From Thermovorax subterraneus (GTDB taxonomy: Bacteria; Bacillota; Thermosediminibacteria; Thermosediminibacterales; Thermosediminibacteraceae): a stretch of DNA of 32,520 nt. The DNA lies in contig JAKIHM010000027.1 of the NCBI GenBank assembly GCA_021608145.1, positions 1 through 32,520 on the forward strand, in the 5' to 3' direction. Under the pieces are notes generated by a model that saw only the letters and a list, made by a program, of their open reading frames with translations, had not been told where the DNA came from and made no database searches. The position numbers were made by a program, and so were the translations under genes. Within the stretch, counting starts at the first letter, position 1. Every line of letters begins with the position of its first letter. Positions 1 through 8,036 of this stretch are shown here, piece by piece.

Positions 1-1195
1 TAACCGTCCTCTTTACGTGCTCTTTTAATTCCTCCAATTCGTCAGCATCTAAATCTTTTAGAATTGCCATATACCCTTCGGGAATTTGCTCTTTTAACCC
101 AAGTCCTCTTCTTGCTATAACATACGCTGCTGCCACGTCCTTGCTTATCATATACTGCGGTGCATACTTCAGCATCCCTATCACTGATGTGTAGGCGGGA
201 TTGACCTCTATGACTTGTATACCCTTCCTCTTCGCTAATACCTTGATTTTCTCCAGAAGCGACCTATAGCTAAAGCTATTCCTTATCCTCCTTAATTTCC
301 TCCCTGAAAAGTCCCCTCTTTTTCCTTTGTCTCTTATGTCCAATCTTTCGATTGCTATTGCTTTTTTCTTTTCTTCTGCTAACCTTACTACCTCGTGGGC
401 ATACTGCCATCTGTAATATTCCCTCTTATCCGTATTGCCGCTTATAAGTTCGGGCATCGGAATTTTGCCGTGTCCTGCTAATTGCCCGTTCTCATCTGTT
501 TCCGCCCATGCTATATGGTCCGGATATGCGTTGACGTCTATACCTATAACCCCATTTTCTTTTGTTACCGCAACTTCCGGGAAGTTTTCTTCAATCGCAA
601 AGTAAGCATATACCTTCCCGTTTTTGAGCTTTAGCTCGACGGAATAAGGCTGTCCACAAGTGCTTATTGCCTCAAGTAATTCCTCCCGGCACTTTCCTTT
701 TTTCCATCCTGCTTGTATCCTTGCATATGCATATTTTCTTTCACCTACGTTGATTCTAAGTACAGCACCATTTTCATCTATATCGATCCTTGTATTCAAG
801 TTCCCTTTCTTGCTTTTGTCTCCCCGTGAATAAAGATTGCCCTTTCTTCTTTCTTGCCACTCATGTTGCAGCTTCTTATATGCATTTCCATTTATGTGTT
901 GTTTCTTTAGCTTTTCAAACAAACTCCTGCCACCGAAAATAACTTTGCCTGGATTTTCGCCTCTTTCTTTACAAGACTCTAGAACGCTTTTTGCCTTCAT
1001 TATCGCATCATCTACATACCTCGAATTTAAACTGAAAATCTCTTGAAGTTCTCTTTTGAGTTCATTTCTGCTTTTACCTTCTAAAAGTCTGTTATATGCG
1101 AATCTTGTGCAGGATGACCATCTTCTCATAATGTCTAATACTTCCTGCTTATCTTCGTTGCTTTGGAAAATCAGCTTTGCCTGAATTGTTACCAT
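1..1195 (-). CDS. tnpB: TnpB-related RNA-guided nuclease family protein (IS605/IS607 OrfB-like), 3' end outside window
   Basis: The minus strand is open from an ATG at 1195 to the window edge, giving at least 398 residues. An AGGGG site lies 9 nt before the ATG. The RuvC-like catalytic core is recognisable: the first Asp in IGIDVNAYPDHIAW (about residue 220), the Glu in IAIERLDI (about 283) and the third Asp in SKDVAAAYVIARRGLG (about 353), so the D-E-D set is complete. The usual four-Cys zinc finger between the second and third motifs is absent, replaced by a short NPAYTSVIGMLKY segment. This marks the 'TnpB-related' branch common in thermophilic Firmicutes. Canonical TnpB proteins cut DNA guided by an RNA from the element's 3' end; whether this branch does so is inference. 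The 3' end and any guide RNA lie outside the window. Confidence 0.8.
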   Translation of the reverse strand, partial: MVTIQAKLIFQSNEDKQEVLDIMRRWSSCTRFAYNRLLEGKSRNELKRELQEIFSLNSRYVDDAIMKAKSVLESCKERGENPGKVIFGGRSLFEKLKKQHINGNAYKKLQHEWQERRKGNLYSRGDKSKKGNLNTRIDIDENGAVLRINVGERKYAYARIQAGWKKGKCREELLEAISTCGQPYSVELKLKNGKVYAYFAIEENFPEVAVTKENGVIGIDVNAYPDHIAWAETDENGQLAGHGKIPMPELISGNTDKREYYRWQYAHEVVRLAEEKKKAIAIERLDIRDKGKRGDFSGRKLRRIRNSFSYRSLLEKIKVLAKRKGIQVIEVNPAYTSVIGMLKYAPQYMISKDVAAAYVIARRGLGLKEQIPEGYMAILKDLDADELEELKEHVKRTV

Positions 1196-1347
1196 ACTTT
1201 TTCGCCCCTCATTATCCGTTACTATCGCTATAAGGCCTCTTGCTAATGCCGTATATATCTTTTGTCTTTTGCAAACTTAATAAATAATATCTATTATCAT
1301 CTAATCGAAATTATACTCTTTTGCATTATTATCTTCAACTGTTGTGA
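1196..1347 (-). other. non-coding left end of the TnpB element
   Basis: These roughly 150 bp lie between the tnpB start and the broken glycosyltransferase stub. They are AT-rich, carry no convincing gene, and begin at the junction with an imperfect palindrome around TCAACTGTTGTGA (about 1334-1346). This would be the recombinase-recognised end of the element. The exact boundary is inferred from where the stub loses family resemblance. Confidence 0.4.
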
Positions 1348-1395
1348 CCCTCCTTCGGCGTCGCGGACGACTTCCAGCAGTTTAATTTTTTTCAC
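1348..1395 (-). pseudogene. N-terminal stub of an interrupted family-4-type glycosyltransferase gene
   Basis: A GTG at 1395, 6 nt past the stop of the upstream membrane-protein gene, begins a reading frame for MKKIKLLEVVRDAEGG. This is the typical opening of GT4 glycosyltransferases (beta strand followed by a Gly-rich loop, usually continuing GGMxxHV). The frame then runs into unrelated AT-rich sequence and stops at 1297, so a full gene is not present. The break falls at GGAGGG, fitting insertion of the adjacent TnpB element. The rest of the gene should lie beyond the left window edge. The assignment rests on only 16 residues. Confidence 0.5.
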
Positions 1396-1401
1396 GCTGA
1401 T

Positions 1402-3603
1402 TCACCCTTTGAGGTACATTTCGCTTTTATCGTTAATATTCTCGTCGGCTATAAATAGCAGGACGGGGAGGCCAAAAAAAATGGCCATTGTTCCCGAAGC
1501 TACGATGCCCGAATCGTTGAATATGAGGGCAAGGATGGAGCCTATGCTTGTTCCTGTAAAACCGGCATAAAAATTGGATTGCTTTTTAAATATCTTTTTC
1601 ATAGTGTTGGGCGGCTTGAAGGAAAGGGAAATGAGAGCCGCTATAGTTGTGACCAAGGCTCGGGTCCAGGGGGTGTATTTGAAAAGCCTGTAATTCATGG
1701 AAACTTTCCTTATTACTATCGAAACAGCGGGTTTCATTCCTCCTTCTCTTATGAGGTCTACCGTCTGGCTTATGTGACTGGGCGGACCTGAGACAACTGA
1801 AAACAAGAACAAAAGCAAAGTAAAAAATGCGGTAATGGCGAGGATACCCACAAAAGTCCTAAAGTTTAGTTTTGAACCGGAAAGTAAAATCAAGGTCGTC
1901 AAATATGCGCCGCAGGCGGTAATAGCTCCGCCGACGTTGCTTCCAAAAGAAGGTGAAGAGATAAGGTAAAAGGAAATGCTGAAAATTAAAATAGCCATAG
2001 CTGTCAGAAGTCGCCGGTTTATTTTAAGATTGTCGAACAAGGTTGTAACACCTATTACGGTTGAGCCGACAAGGACGCCCATATATTCGTTCCCCAGCCC
2101 GTAATAGCGGGCTCCCGCAATCGGGTCATGTCCCAGAACTGAACTTCCTAAAAGTTTTCCGCCGGATAACAGGTCGGCAACTATTGCCAAGGCCGTTGAT
2201 AAACTAATAAGGGAAACGGCACCGGCGGTGCTTTTTGCCTTCGATGCAATTATCACTGTTGCTATGGTGATTATGATGGTCCAAAAAAACATGTAAAATA
2301 TATTTTCTCCGGGAATCAGCGCGAGTATCAGGAACGTCAGCGGCAGCGACATGCTGGCTAGTAAAAAAGGTCTTATAAAAACGAGATAATTTTTTCTATA
2401 ATAGATAAAAAGCAGGAAAGTCAGCGAAACCAATATTTGCATGACGACATAAGATTTTATAAAATACGGCCTATAGGTGTATGTAAGGGTTGCTTTTTCG
2501 CTCAATTTCAGAAGATGGTCGTATGCATTGGTAAAGTATACGCTTGCGATGGGATGGCCCACCATTTCAATAGGCACCGGAATTTGAAAAAAGGAAAGTA
2601 CGGTCGGTGCTATGTCCACGTTGGCTATTATACCGGCTCGTCGCGTTGTGGAAGATATGGCAAGACCCCGATTCAAATTAGGGCCGATAGCTATAAAAGG
2701 CGTGAGCAGTTTTTTCTCCCTGTATCCGTTAAAAGAGGGGAAGGGTGTTACTACCAGCAACAAGTCCCTTTTGGTGTCCAAATTATCAATTATCGTTCCG
2801 ATGAATTCGTCGCAATCCTTTAGAGCTTTAACCCTGTAATTTTCGTACAATTCCGGGGTTACAAGATTGACGATGTCATTAGCTCTTACGGTGTCCCCCA
2901 GGTGTATTACGATGAAGCCCCCTCTTTTCTTAAGTTCAGTAAATTTCCGGTAAAGTTTATCGTAATCGGTTTTTAAAAAGAAGGGACTGCTTTCATCTCG
3001 CGTGTTTATATCCCCGGCTACATAACCGGAATGAACTATCCCGTTTGAGTCCATGGCAATAAGGGCTGCCATTCTATTTTTTTCATAGTCGGTATCGGCA
3101 TTTCCGAGGACGGAGACCGGTATGCCGTTTTCTTTTAAAATTTCCCCCAAAAGGCCGGGCTTTACCTCATAATTTAGCCTCTTATTTTCTTCGATAATTC
3201 GGGCTATATCAAGCTGAACTATGGCGCTGTCTGGCACCGGGCGTCCCGTGTACAATTTATACGCGATGGCTGCTTCGGTGAATTCATACTTTTCGAAGGC
3301 CATCAGTGCATTTTTGCCTTTACCTCCGGTATGAGCCCTTGTGCCGGCCCCGATTGAAAGGTAACAGCTGGCGGGGTCGTAGTTTCCGCCCGGTCTTGTA
3401 TTCATGAGGCCTACGGCAGCCCCGGAAATGAGGTTTTTCAGGTTTGGATAATCTCCTGCAAGGTCTTCGAGGTCAATCCGGTCTAAAACTATCATGACGG
3501 CAGTTTTAGGGAAGTATAAGCTATCGCCGGTTGAGGCCAAACATTGGGTTAGAGATAAAATGAAAAATAACGTAGCAATTAGAATTGATTTTTTAACTGG
3601 CAT
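1402..3603 (-). CDS. membrane protein with extracytoplasmic alkaline-phosphatase-like domain
   Basis: The 733-residue product starts with a signal-like hydrophobic segment (residues about 5-23). An extracytoplasmic domain to about residue 375 has the look of the alkaline phosphatase/phosphopentomutase/sulfatase superfamily: VMIVLDRIDLEDL near the start, an SIGAGTRAH segment, HLGDTVRAND, and a DLLLVVTPFPS strand. The C-terminal half has about nine to ten membrane helices and a distinctive GARYYGLGNEYMG segment between two of them. The start is an ATG with GGAG 7 nt upstream. I do not know the substrate; phospho- or sulfo-transfer on a surface glycan or lipid is only suggested by the fold and by the glycosyltransferase stub directly downstream, which would have been co-transcribed. 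Transporter-like or polymerase-like membrane function is also possible. Confidence 0.7.
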   Translation of the reverse strand: MPVKKSILIATLFFILSLTQCLASTGDSLYFPKTAVMIVLDRIDLEDLAGDYPNLKNLISGAAVGLMNTRPGGNYDPASCYLSIGAGTRAHTGGKGKNALMAFEKYEFTEAAIAYKLYTGRPVPDSAIVQLDIARIIEENKRLNYEVKPGLLGEILKENGIPVSVLGNADTDYEKNRMAALIAMDSNGIVHSGYVAGDINTRDESSPFFLKTDYDKLYRKFTELKKRGGFIVIHLGDTVRANDIVNLVTPELYENYRVKALKDCDEFIGTIIDNLDTKRDLLLVVTPFPSFNGYREKKLLTPFIAIGPNLNRGLAISSTTRRAGIIANVDIAPTVLSFFQIPVPIEMVGHPIASVYFTNAYDHLLKLSEKATLTYTYRPYFIKSYVVMQILVSLTFLLFIYYRKNYLVFIRPFLLASMSLPLTFLILALIPGENIFYMFFWTIIITIATVIIASKAKSTAGAVSLISLSTALAIVADLLSGGKLLGSSVLGHDPIAGARYYGLGNEYMGVLVGSTVIGVTTLFDNLKINRRLLTAMAILIFSISFYLISSPSFGSNVGGAITACGAYLTTLILLSGSKLNFRTFVGILAITAFFTLLLFLFSVVSGPPSHISQTVDLIREGGMKPAVSIVIRKVSMNYRLFKYTPWTRALVTTIAALISLSFKPPNTMKKIFKKQSNFYAGFTGTSIGSILALIFNDSGIVASGTMAIFFGLPVLLFIADENINDKSEMYLKG

Positions 3604-3747
3604 AACCTCACTCCAGTATTTTCATGCCACTTACAATTAATAGTATTGAACTTGAGGTAGGTTTTTATGTGGTTTTGTTGAATAATATAAAAGCTGATAT
3701 TGGCAAATAATAGTATGAGAAAAAATAGATTTTCCGGAGGTTCTGCT

Positions 3748-4809
3748 GTGCTAAAGCAAAGCTTATACCGGATTGGAATTCTGCATAGATTTGTCAATAA
3801 GGTGTTTCCGCAGGTTGAAGCGGAATTGAAAAGGTACATGCGTATGGCGGAAGAAATCCCGGACCCCGTGCTTAAAAGACAGGCGGTTGAAAGCATAAAG
3901 AAAAAGAAATTTCATTGCCAGGGAGGCAGCGTATATGCCCTATATCCTGGCGTGCCTCAAAGGGATATGGTGCGCTTTATTGTGTCTTATCAGACCATCA
4001 GCGATTACCTTGATAATTTGTGCGACAGAGCCAAGGTAGAAGATGAAGAAGCTTTTAAAAGGCTTCACTTGGCAATGACCGATGCCCTACTTCCGGGGGA
4101 AGTGTTTAGCGATTATTACGAGTGCTATCCTTATAAGGATGATGGCGGTTATCTGAGATTGCTGGTGGCAGAATGTAAGGCGTTCATTTCCAGTTTACCG
4201 TCTTATGCCATCGTAAGGGAAAAGATTTTATTTCTAGCTAGGCTTTACTCCGAACTGCAAACGTACAAGCATCTGGTGCCGGAGGTAAGGGAATGCCGTA
4301 TGACCGGATGGTATGAAAATTATCTAGGATACTTTCCAGAGATAAACGGGTGGGAATTTGCCGCAGCCGCCGGTTCTACGTTGGGAATTTTTACACTGGT
4401 TGCTGTGGCAATAAAACCTAATTTGGACGGGCTAGAAGCTTGGGAGATATTCCATTCGTACTTCCCCTGGATATGCGGTCTGCACATCTTGCTGGACTAT
4501 TACATAGATTTGGATGAGGATGAATTAAGCGGCGATCTCAATTTCGTAAGATACTACTCGAATCTGACAAATTGCCTTGAAAGACTCAAAATATTTTACA
4601 ATAATTCCCAAAATGAAGCGCTTAAATTAAAATATCCATTTTTCCATTCCACTGTAGTGGATGGCCTCATGGCCATGTATCTTTCGGATCCCAAAGCTTT
4701 CTCCGGCGAACGGAGCTTGGTAACAAAAGAGCTTTTGGATTACTGTGGCAAACACACCAAGATGATGCATAGTCTTTGCTGCTGGCTGAGAAATAAAAAA
4801 AGGATTTAA
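3748..4809 (+). CDS. ytpB: YtpB-family (DUF2600) tetraprenyl-beta-curcumene synthase-like terpene synthase
   Basis: The product (353 residues) resembles YtpB of Bacillus, a class I terpene cyclase that converts a C35 heptaprenyl diphosphate into tetraprenyl-beta-curcumene, a precursor of sesquarterpenes. The Asp-rich metal-binding segment ISDYLDNLCDR lies at about residues 84-94, and a second acidic cluster DYYIDLDEDE lies in the C-terminal part. I chose the GTG at 3748 because GGAGG lies 7 nt upstream; a TTG at 3700 is in frame but has no ribosome site. Its 3' end lies 2 bp from that of the converging polyprenyl diphosphate synthase gene, which would supply the substrate. Family assignment is confident; the exact product is inference from Bacillus homologues. 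Confidence 0.85.
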   Translation: MLKQSLYRIGILHRFVNKVFPQVEAELKRYMRMAEEIPDPVLKRQAVESIKKKKFHCQGGSVYALYPGVPQRDMVRFIVSYQTISDYLDNLCDRAKVEDEEAFKRLHLAMTDALLPGEVFSDYYECYPYKDDGGYLRLLVAECKAFISSLPSYAIVREKILFLARLYSELQTYKHLVPEVRECRMTGWYENYLGYFPEINGWEFAAAAGSTLGIFTLVAVAIKPNLDGLEAWEIFHSYFPWICGLHILLDYYIDLDEDELSGDLNFVRYYSNLTNCLERLKIFYNNSQNEALKLKYPFFHSTVVDGLMAMYLSDPKAFSGERSLVTKELLDYCGKHTKMMHSLCCWLRNKKRI

Positions 4810-4826
4810 GACTATTTTTTCCTTTT
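4798..4826. terminator. weak bidirectional A/T-rich hairpin spanning both stop codons
   Basis: AAAAGGA (4798-4804) and TCCTTTT (4820-4826) are complementary and flank a 15-nt loop, with A and T runs on each side. The site covers the 3' ends of the two converging genes, so it could terminate both. The stem is short and A/T-rich, so this is tentative. Confidence 0.3.
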
Positions 4827-5732
4827 GACAATTTCAAAAGAAAGCTCTAAAAGGAGGTTTTTATATACCGAATTGGGTAATTCGTTCAATACATCCCTTG
4901 CCTTCTTGGAAAACTCTTCAGCCTTTGCATAAGAGATGTTTATGGCTTCGGACTTTTTTAAATCAGATAGAAGCTGGGATTTTACTTTTAAAAGGAGTTG
5001 CTTGTCTTTCAATAATGGGCGGTATTTTGAACTCCGCGGACTTTTTATAAAGAAATATATGTAGGGGAGCGTTAGCTTGCCTTCATCCAAATCATGACCT
5101 ACCGGTTTTCCAACTTCCAGCTCTTCTCCTATTACATCCAGGAGGTCGTCGACAATCTGGAAAGCACAGCCAAGGTAAAGGCCATAAAGGCCCATTTTTT
5201 CTACATCTTCCTCACTGGCTTTTCCACACACCGCTCCGGCTTTGCAGCATGCAGAAATAAGAGAGGCTGTCTTTTTTTCTATGATTTTAAAATAGTATTC
5301 TTCGTCTATGAATAGATTATCCACAGCCTGCATAACTTCACCGTGACACATTTCCTGAATTGCGGCGACGAAGTAATCTTTGCAACGGTGCAGGTTGTGG
5401 ACGGAAAGGACCTCAAAAGCCTTTGCAAAGACATAGTCTCCGGCAAGGACCGCAATATGGTTTCCATGTATGTAGTTTATAGTAGGTTGATTTCTCCGGA
5501 AGCAGGATTCATCTATTACATCGTCGTGGATTAGTGAAGCAGTGTGAATTAGCTCGGTGGCTACTGCGGAATAAATCATGTCCGGATTTACAGGTGAAAA
5601 GCAAAGGCCTGAGAGCAGAACTAGCTTAGGCCTTAATCGTTTTCCACCGGTAAACATATTTTTGAGTATACTGCTCAAAGGTTCATTGCACTGTAATATT
5701 ATGCGCATCAATTCTCTTTCGACAAGTTTCAT
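4812..5732 (-). CDS. polyprenyl (heptaprenyl-type) diphosphate synthase
   Basis: This 306-residue trans-isoprenyl diphosphate synthase extends an allylic diphosphate with isopentenyl diphosphate units. Both Asp-rich motifs are present: the first in IHDDVIDE (about residues 69-75) and the second in QIVDDLLDV (about 192-200). The GGKRLRP segment that binds diphosphate is at about 29-35. It resembles heptaprenyl diphosphate synthase component II, though no component I gene is visible here. The neighbouring YtpB-like cyclase suggests a C35 product; a menaquinone side-chain role is the alternative. The ATG at 5732 has a poor ribosome site, whereas an in-frame CTG at 5747 follows AGGAGG by 9 nt, so the real protein may begin five residues earlier at a rare CTG start. 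Confidence 0.88.
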   Translation of the reverse strand: MKLVERELMRIILQCNEPLSSILKNMFTGGKRLRPKLVLLSGLCFSPVNPDMIYSAVATELIHTASLIHDDVIDESCFRRNQPTINYIHGNHIAVLAGDYVFAKAFEVLSVHNLHRCKDYFVAAIQEMCHGEVMQAVDNLFIDEEYYFKIIEKKTASLISACCKAGAVCGKASEEDVEKMGLYGLYLGCAFQIVDDLLDVIGEELEVGKPVGHDLDEGKLTLPYIYFFIKSPRSSKYRPLLKDKQLLLKVKSQLLSDLKKSEAINISYAKAEEFSKKARDVLNELPNSVYKNLLLELSFEIVKRKK

Positions 5733-5824
5733 CGCCTCTGTTATCAGTTTGGTGTCCCTCCTGATGGTTTCTCTTTTTCAAGGATATTTTTTTCACGGAA
5801 TTATTTTTTTATACAAATATGAAA

Positions 5825-5850
5825 AGCGGCGCAACGAAAATTGCGCCGCT
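5825..5850 (-). terminator. Rho-independent terminator of the chemoreceptor gene
   Basis: A perfect 10-bp stem, AGCGGCGCAA (5825-5834) with TTGCGCCGCT (5841-5850), closes a 6-nt loop just after the chemoreceptor stop codon. On the minus strand it is followed by a short T run. The other side also has a T-rich run, so some bidirectional activity is possible. Confidence 0.85.
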
Positions 5851-5859
5851 GGCCTTTTT

Positions 5860-7914
5860 CTAAACTTTGAATTTGCTTACCGCTGAAGATAGGCTTTCTG
5901 CCAATTCAGCAAGTTTCCTTGCGAAAAATGCTATATTTTCCATGGCCGCTGTCTGTTCCTGTGTGGATGCGGTGACTTCTTCGCTTGCAGCAGCCGTTTC
6001 TTGAGATACGGAAGTTATGTCAGTTACTTTGTTGACGATCCTTTCGATATTTATGTATTGGGAACTTATTTCTTCCGAAATCTGCCTTGCAGCCGCCGCG
6101 GTTGCCTCTATGTCCGAAATAAGCCTGTTAAAGGTTTCGTTGGCGTCGACTATTATCTGAGCTCCGGTTTCCACTTCCTTTGAGCTTTTAGCCATGGATT
6201 CCACGGCTATTTGGCTGTTTTCCTGAATTTGCCTTACTATGTCCGAAATTTGCTTTGCGGCTTGACCTGATTTTTCGGCGAGTTTCCTTATTTCCTGGGC
6301 TACCACAGCAAATCCGCGCCCCGATTCGCCCGCCCTTGCAGCTTCGATCGAAGCATTTAGTGCGAGTAGATTTGTCTGTTCTACTATGTCTTTTATGATA
6401 TCTGATATCTTTCCTATTTCTTTTACCCTTGCATCCAAGTCAACGATTATATTTTTAGACTGGTCTACTGAGTATTTTATAGAATCCATACTGGAATTAG
6501 CTTCGTTCATCTTGACTTGTCCGTTTTTAGCACGTTTGAGCATTTCCTCCGCAGCTTGCGCTGCGGAACGGGCGTTTTCATCAATTTTTCCGTTTGATAT
6601 AACCAGGTCATTTATTACATCGGATATTTCGCTTAATTTTTGCGATTGATCCGATGCACCTGCTGCTATTTGTTCCATAGCGGTAGAAATCTGCTCGGCG
6701 GCTTTTTTGCTGTTTTCTGCGTATTCGGCCTGGCTTTTTGTTGCCGCCGAAAGTTCTTCTACGGTCTTTTTGATTTCAATAACAAGATTTTTTAGACCCG
6801 TAATCATAGAATTAAATGAGGAGGCTAAAAATCCTATTTCCGATGAATCCCTTATATCTATGTTTTTCGTAAGGTCACCCATGGAAACCTGACTCGAAAC
6901 CGTAACCATTTTTAATATGGGTGATGAAATTCTGGTGCTAATATATAATCCGACTACTACACTTATTATGACTGTAAGAAGGCCGATCAATGTGAAAACT
7001 CTGGTTACCTTGTAAATATTGGAATAAGCTTCTGACACCGGTTGGCTTACGAAAATTCCCCACCCCGTTGAAGGTTGCGGACCATAAGCTACGAAAATTT
7101 TGTTTCCGTTTTCAGAAAAGGTTGTAAAGCCTATTTTACCTGATAGGGCTTGCTTTACAAAATCGTACTTCATGTAATTTTCTCTCGACCTTACTATTTT
7201 ATAATCCTTGTGGCCTATTACGTTACCGTCACTGTCTGTTATAAATGCATAACCTGATGTGCCAACTTTTAGCTTTGAAATGATAGAGGTCAAAGACACG
7301 AGAGATATATCAGCGCATAAAACACCCTTAATTTCTCCTTTATCTGAAAGTATCGGCGAAGACATAGAGATAATCATCGACCCTGAGGCAGGGTCTAGCT
7401 TTGTCTTTGTTATATATACATCTTTTTTGTCTAATGCCCCAGTATACCAGGTTTCATTTAGGACGTTTGTTCCCTCGGAAAAGCTAGAATAAGGTATTCC
7501 ATATACATTTCCCTGGGTATCGGCTATAAAGACCCTTCTTATCTGCGGATACCGGGACAGCATGTCGTAAATGAATGTTTCAATGGTGTATCTTTCCATG
7601 GAGCGGACGACGTTGGTGCTCGTAAGGAAAGATACCAAGTTTTTATTTTCGTTTATGAAAATATCTATATTGTCGTTCAACGAACTTACTATAAGGCTGG
7701 TCTTTTCTTTGACCTCGCCTTCCATTGAACTTTTAATGAAAAGATTTATTATACCGCTTAAAACTATAAGGGGCAGCAATGCCATAATAATTAGATATAC
7801 TACGAGGCGGGTCTTGAGGCTATGCTTAGTTTTTTTGGATGTAAAGGATGATCTAAATGCAGATGATAGAAAATTGAGTTTTCCTAATCTTTCTGACAAC
7901 TTCAGCCAATTCAC
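5860..7914 (-). CDS. methyl-accepting chemotaxis protein with double-Cache sensor
   Basis: The 684-residue receptor has a first membrane helix at about residues 37-60, an extracellular sensor of about 240 residues with double-Cache features ([18 protein letters not shown], then [20 protein letters not shown]), a second helix at about 306-326, a HAMP linker, and a long cytoplasmic coiled-coil signalling domain. The conserved hairpin tip is [20 protein letters not shown], the site that contacts CheA and CheW. The GTG start at 7914 has GGAGGT 6 nt upstream. The gene stands alone, with its own promoter and terminator. The ligand cannot be told from sequence; double-Cache sensors commonly bind amino acids or other small organic compounds. 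No C-terminal CheR-tethering pentapeptide is visible. Confidence 0.95.
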   Translation of the reverse strand: MNWLKLSERLGKLNFLSSAFRSSFTSKKTKHSLKTRLVVYLIIMALLPLIVLSGIINLFIKSSMEGEVKEKTSLIVSSLNDNIDIFINENKNLVSFLTSTNVVRSMERYTIETFIYDMLSRYPQIRRVFIADTQGNVYGIPYSSFSEGTNVLNETWYTGALDKKDVYITKTKLDPASGSMIISMSSPILSDKGEIKGVLCADISLVSLTSIISKLKVGTSGYAFITDSDGNVIGHKDYKIVRSRENYMKYDFVKQALSGKIGFTTFSENGNKIFVAYGPQPSTGWGIFVSQPVSEAYSNIYKVTRVFTLIGLLTVIISVVVGLYISTRISSPILKMVTVSSQVSMGDLTKNIDIRDSSEIGFLASSFNSMITGLKNLVIEIKKTVEELSAATKSQAEYAENSKKAAEQISTAMEQIAAGASDQSQKLSEISDVINDLVISNGKIDENARSAAQAAEEMLKRAKNGQVKMNEANSSMDSIKYSVDQSKNIIVDLDARVKEIGKISDIIKDIVEQTNLLALNASIEAARAGESGRGFAVVAQEIRKLAEKSGQAAKQISDIVRQIQENSQIAVESMAKSSKEVETGAQIIVDANETFNRLISDIEATAAAARQISEEISSQYINIERIVNKVTDITSVSQETAAASEEVTASTQEQTAAMENIAFFARKLAELAESLSSAVSKFKV

Positions 7915-7951
7915 GACATTACCTCCTATATAAAATTGACATTTTTCACTA

Positions 7952-7980
7952 ATTATATCTAATTATGGCATTTTTATCAA
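7952..7980 (-). promoter_or_regulatory. sigma-A-type promoter of the chemoreceptor gene
   Basis: On the minus strand, TTGATA (7975-7980) and a perfect TATAAT (7952-7957) are separated by exactly 17 nt and lie just upstream of the ribosome site. Chemotaxis genes often use sigma-D; here the fit is to the housekeeping factor. Confidence 0.8.
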
Positions 7981-8036
7981 TAAAGGAAAAAAGTCCCGCT
8001 ACTTTGATTCAAAAGGTTTAGGAAATAAGAAAGCAA

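Larger units (their letters stand above)
1..1347 (-). mobile_element. TnpB-only insertion element, left end present, truncated by window edge
   Basis: This segment holds a tnpB-like gene with about 150 bp of non-coding DNA ahead of it. It abuts a 16-codon gene stub that stops making sense at a GGAGGG run (1348-1353), which I take as the insertion junction. IS607-type elements insert at GG dinucleotides, and the relative at 30645-32333 is paired with an IS607-type TnpA, so IS607 is the best family guess. No recombinase gene is visible on the upstream side, so this copy may depend on a transposase supplied in trans. The other end lies outside the window. Confidence 0.6.

Noticed and set aside
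1-1195. Possibility that the TnpB-like proteins are Cas12-type CRISPR effectors
   Set aside because: No CRISPR repeats or cas1/cas2-like genes are in the window, and the second copy sits with an IS607 recombinase, so a transposon context explains them.
3700-3747. Upstream TTG start for the YtpB-like gene
   Set aside because: The extension lacks a ribosome site and contains the GGAGG that serves the GTG at 3748.
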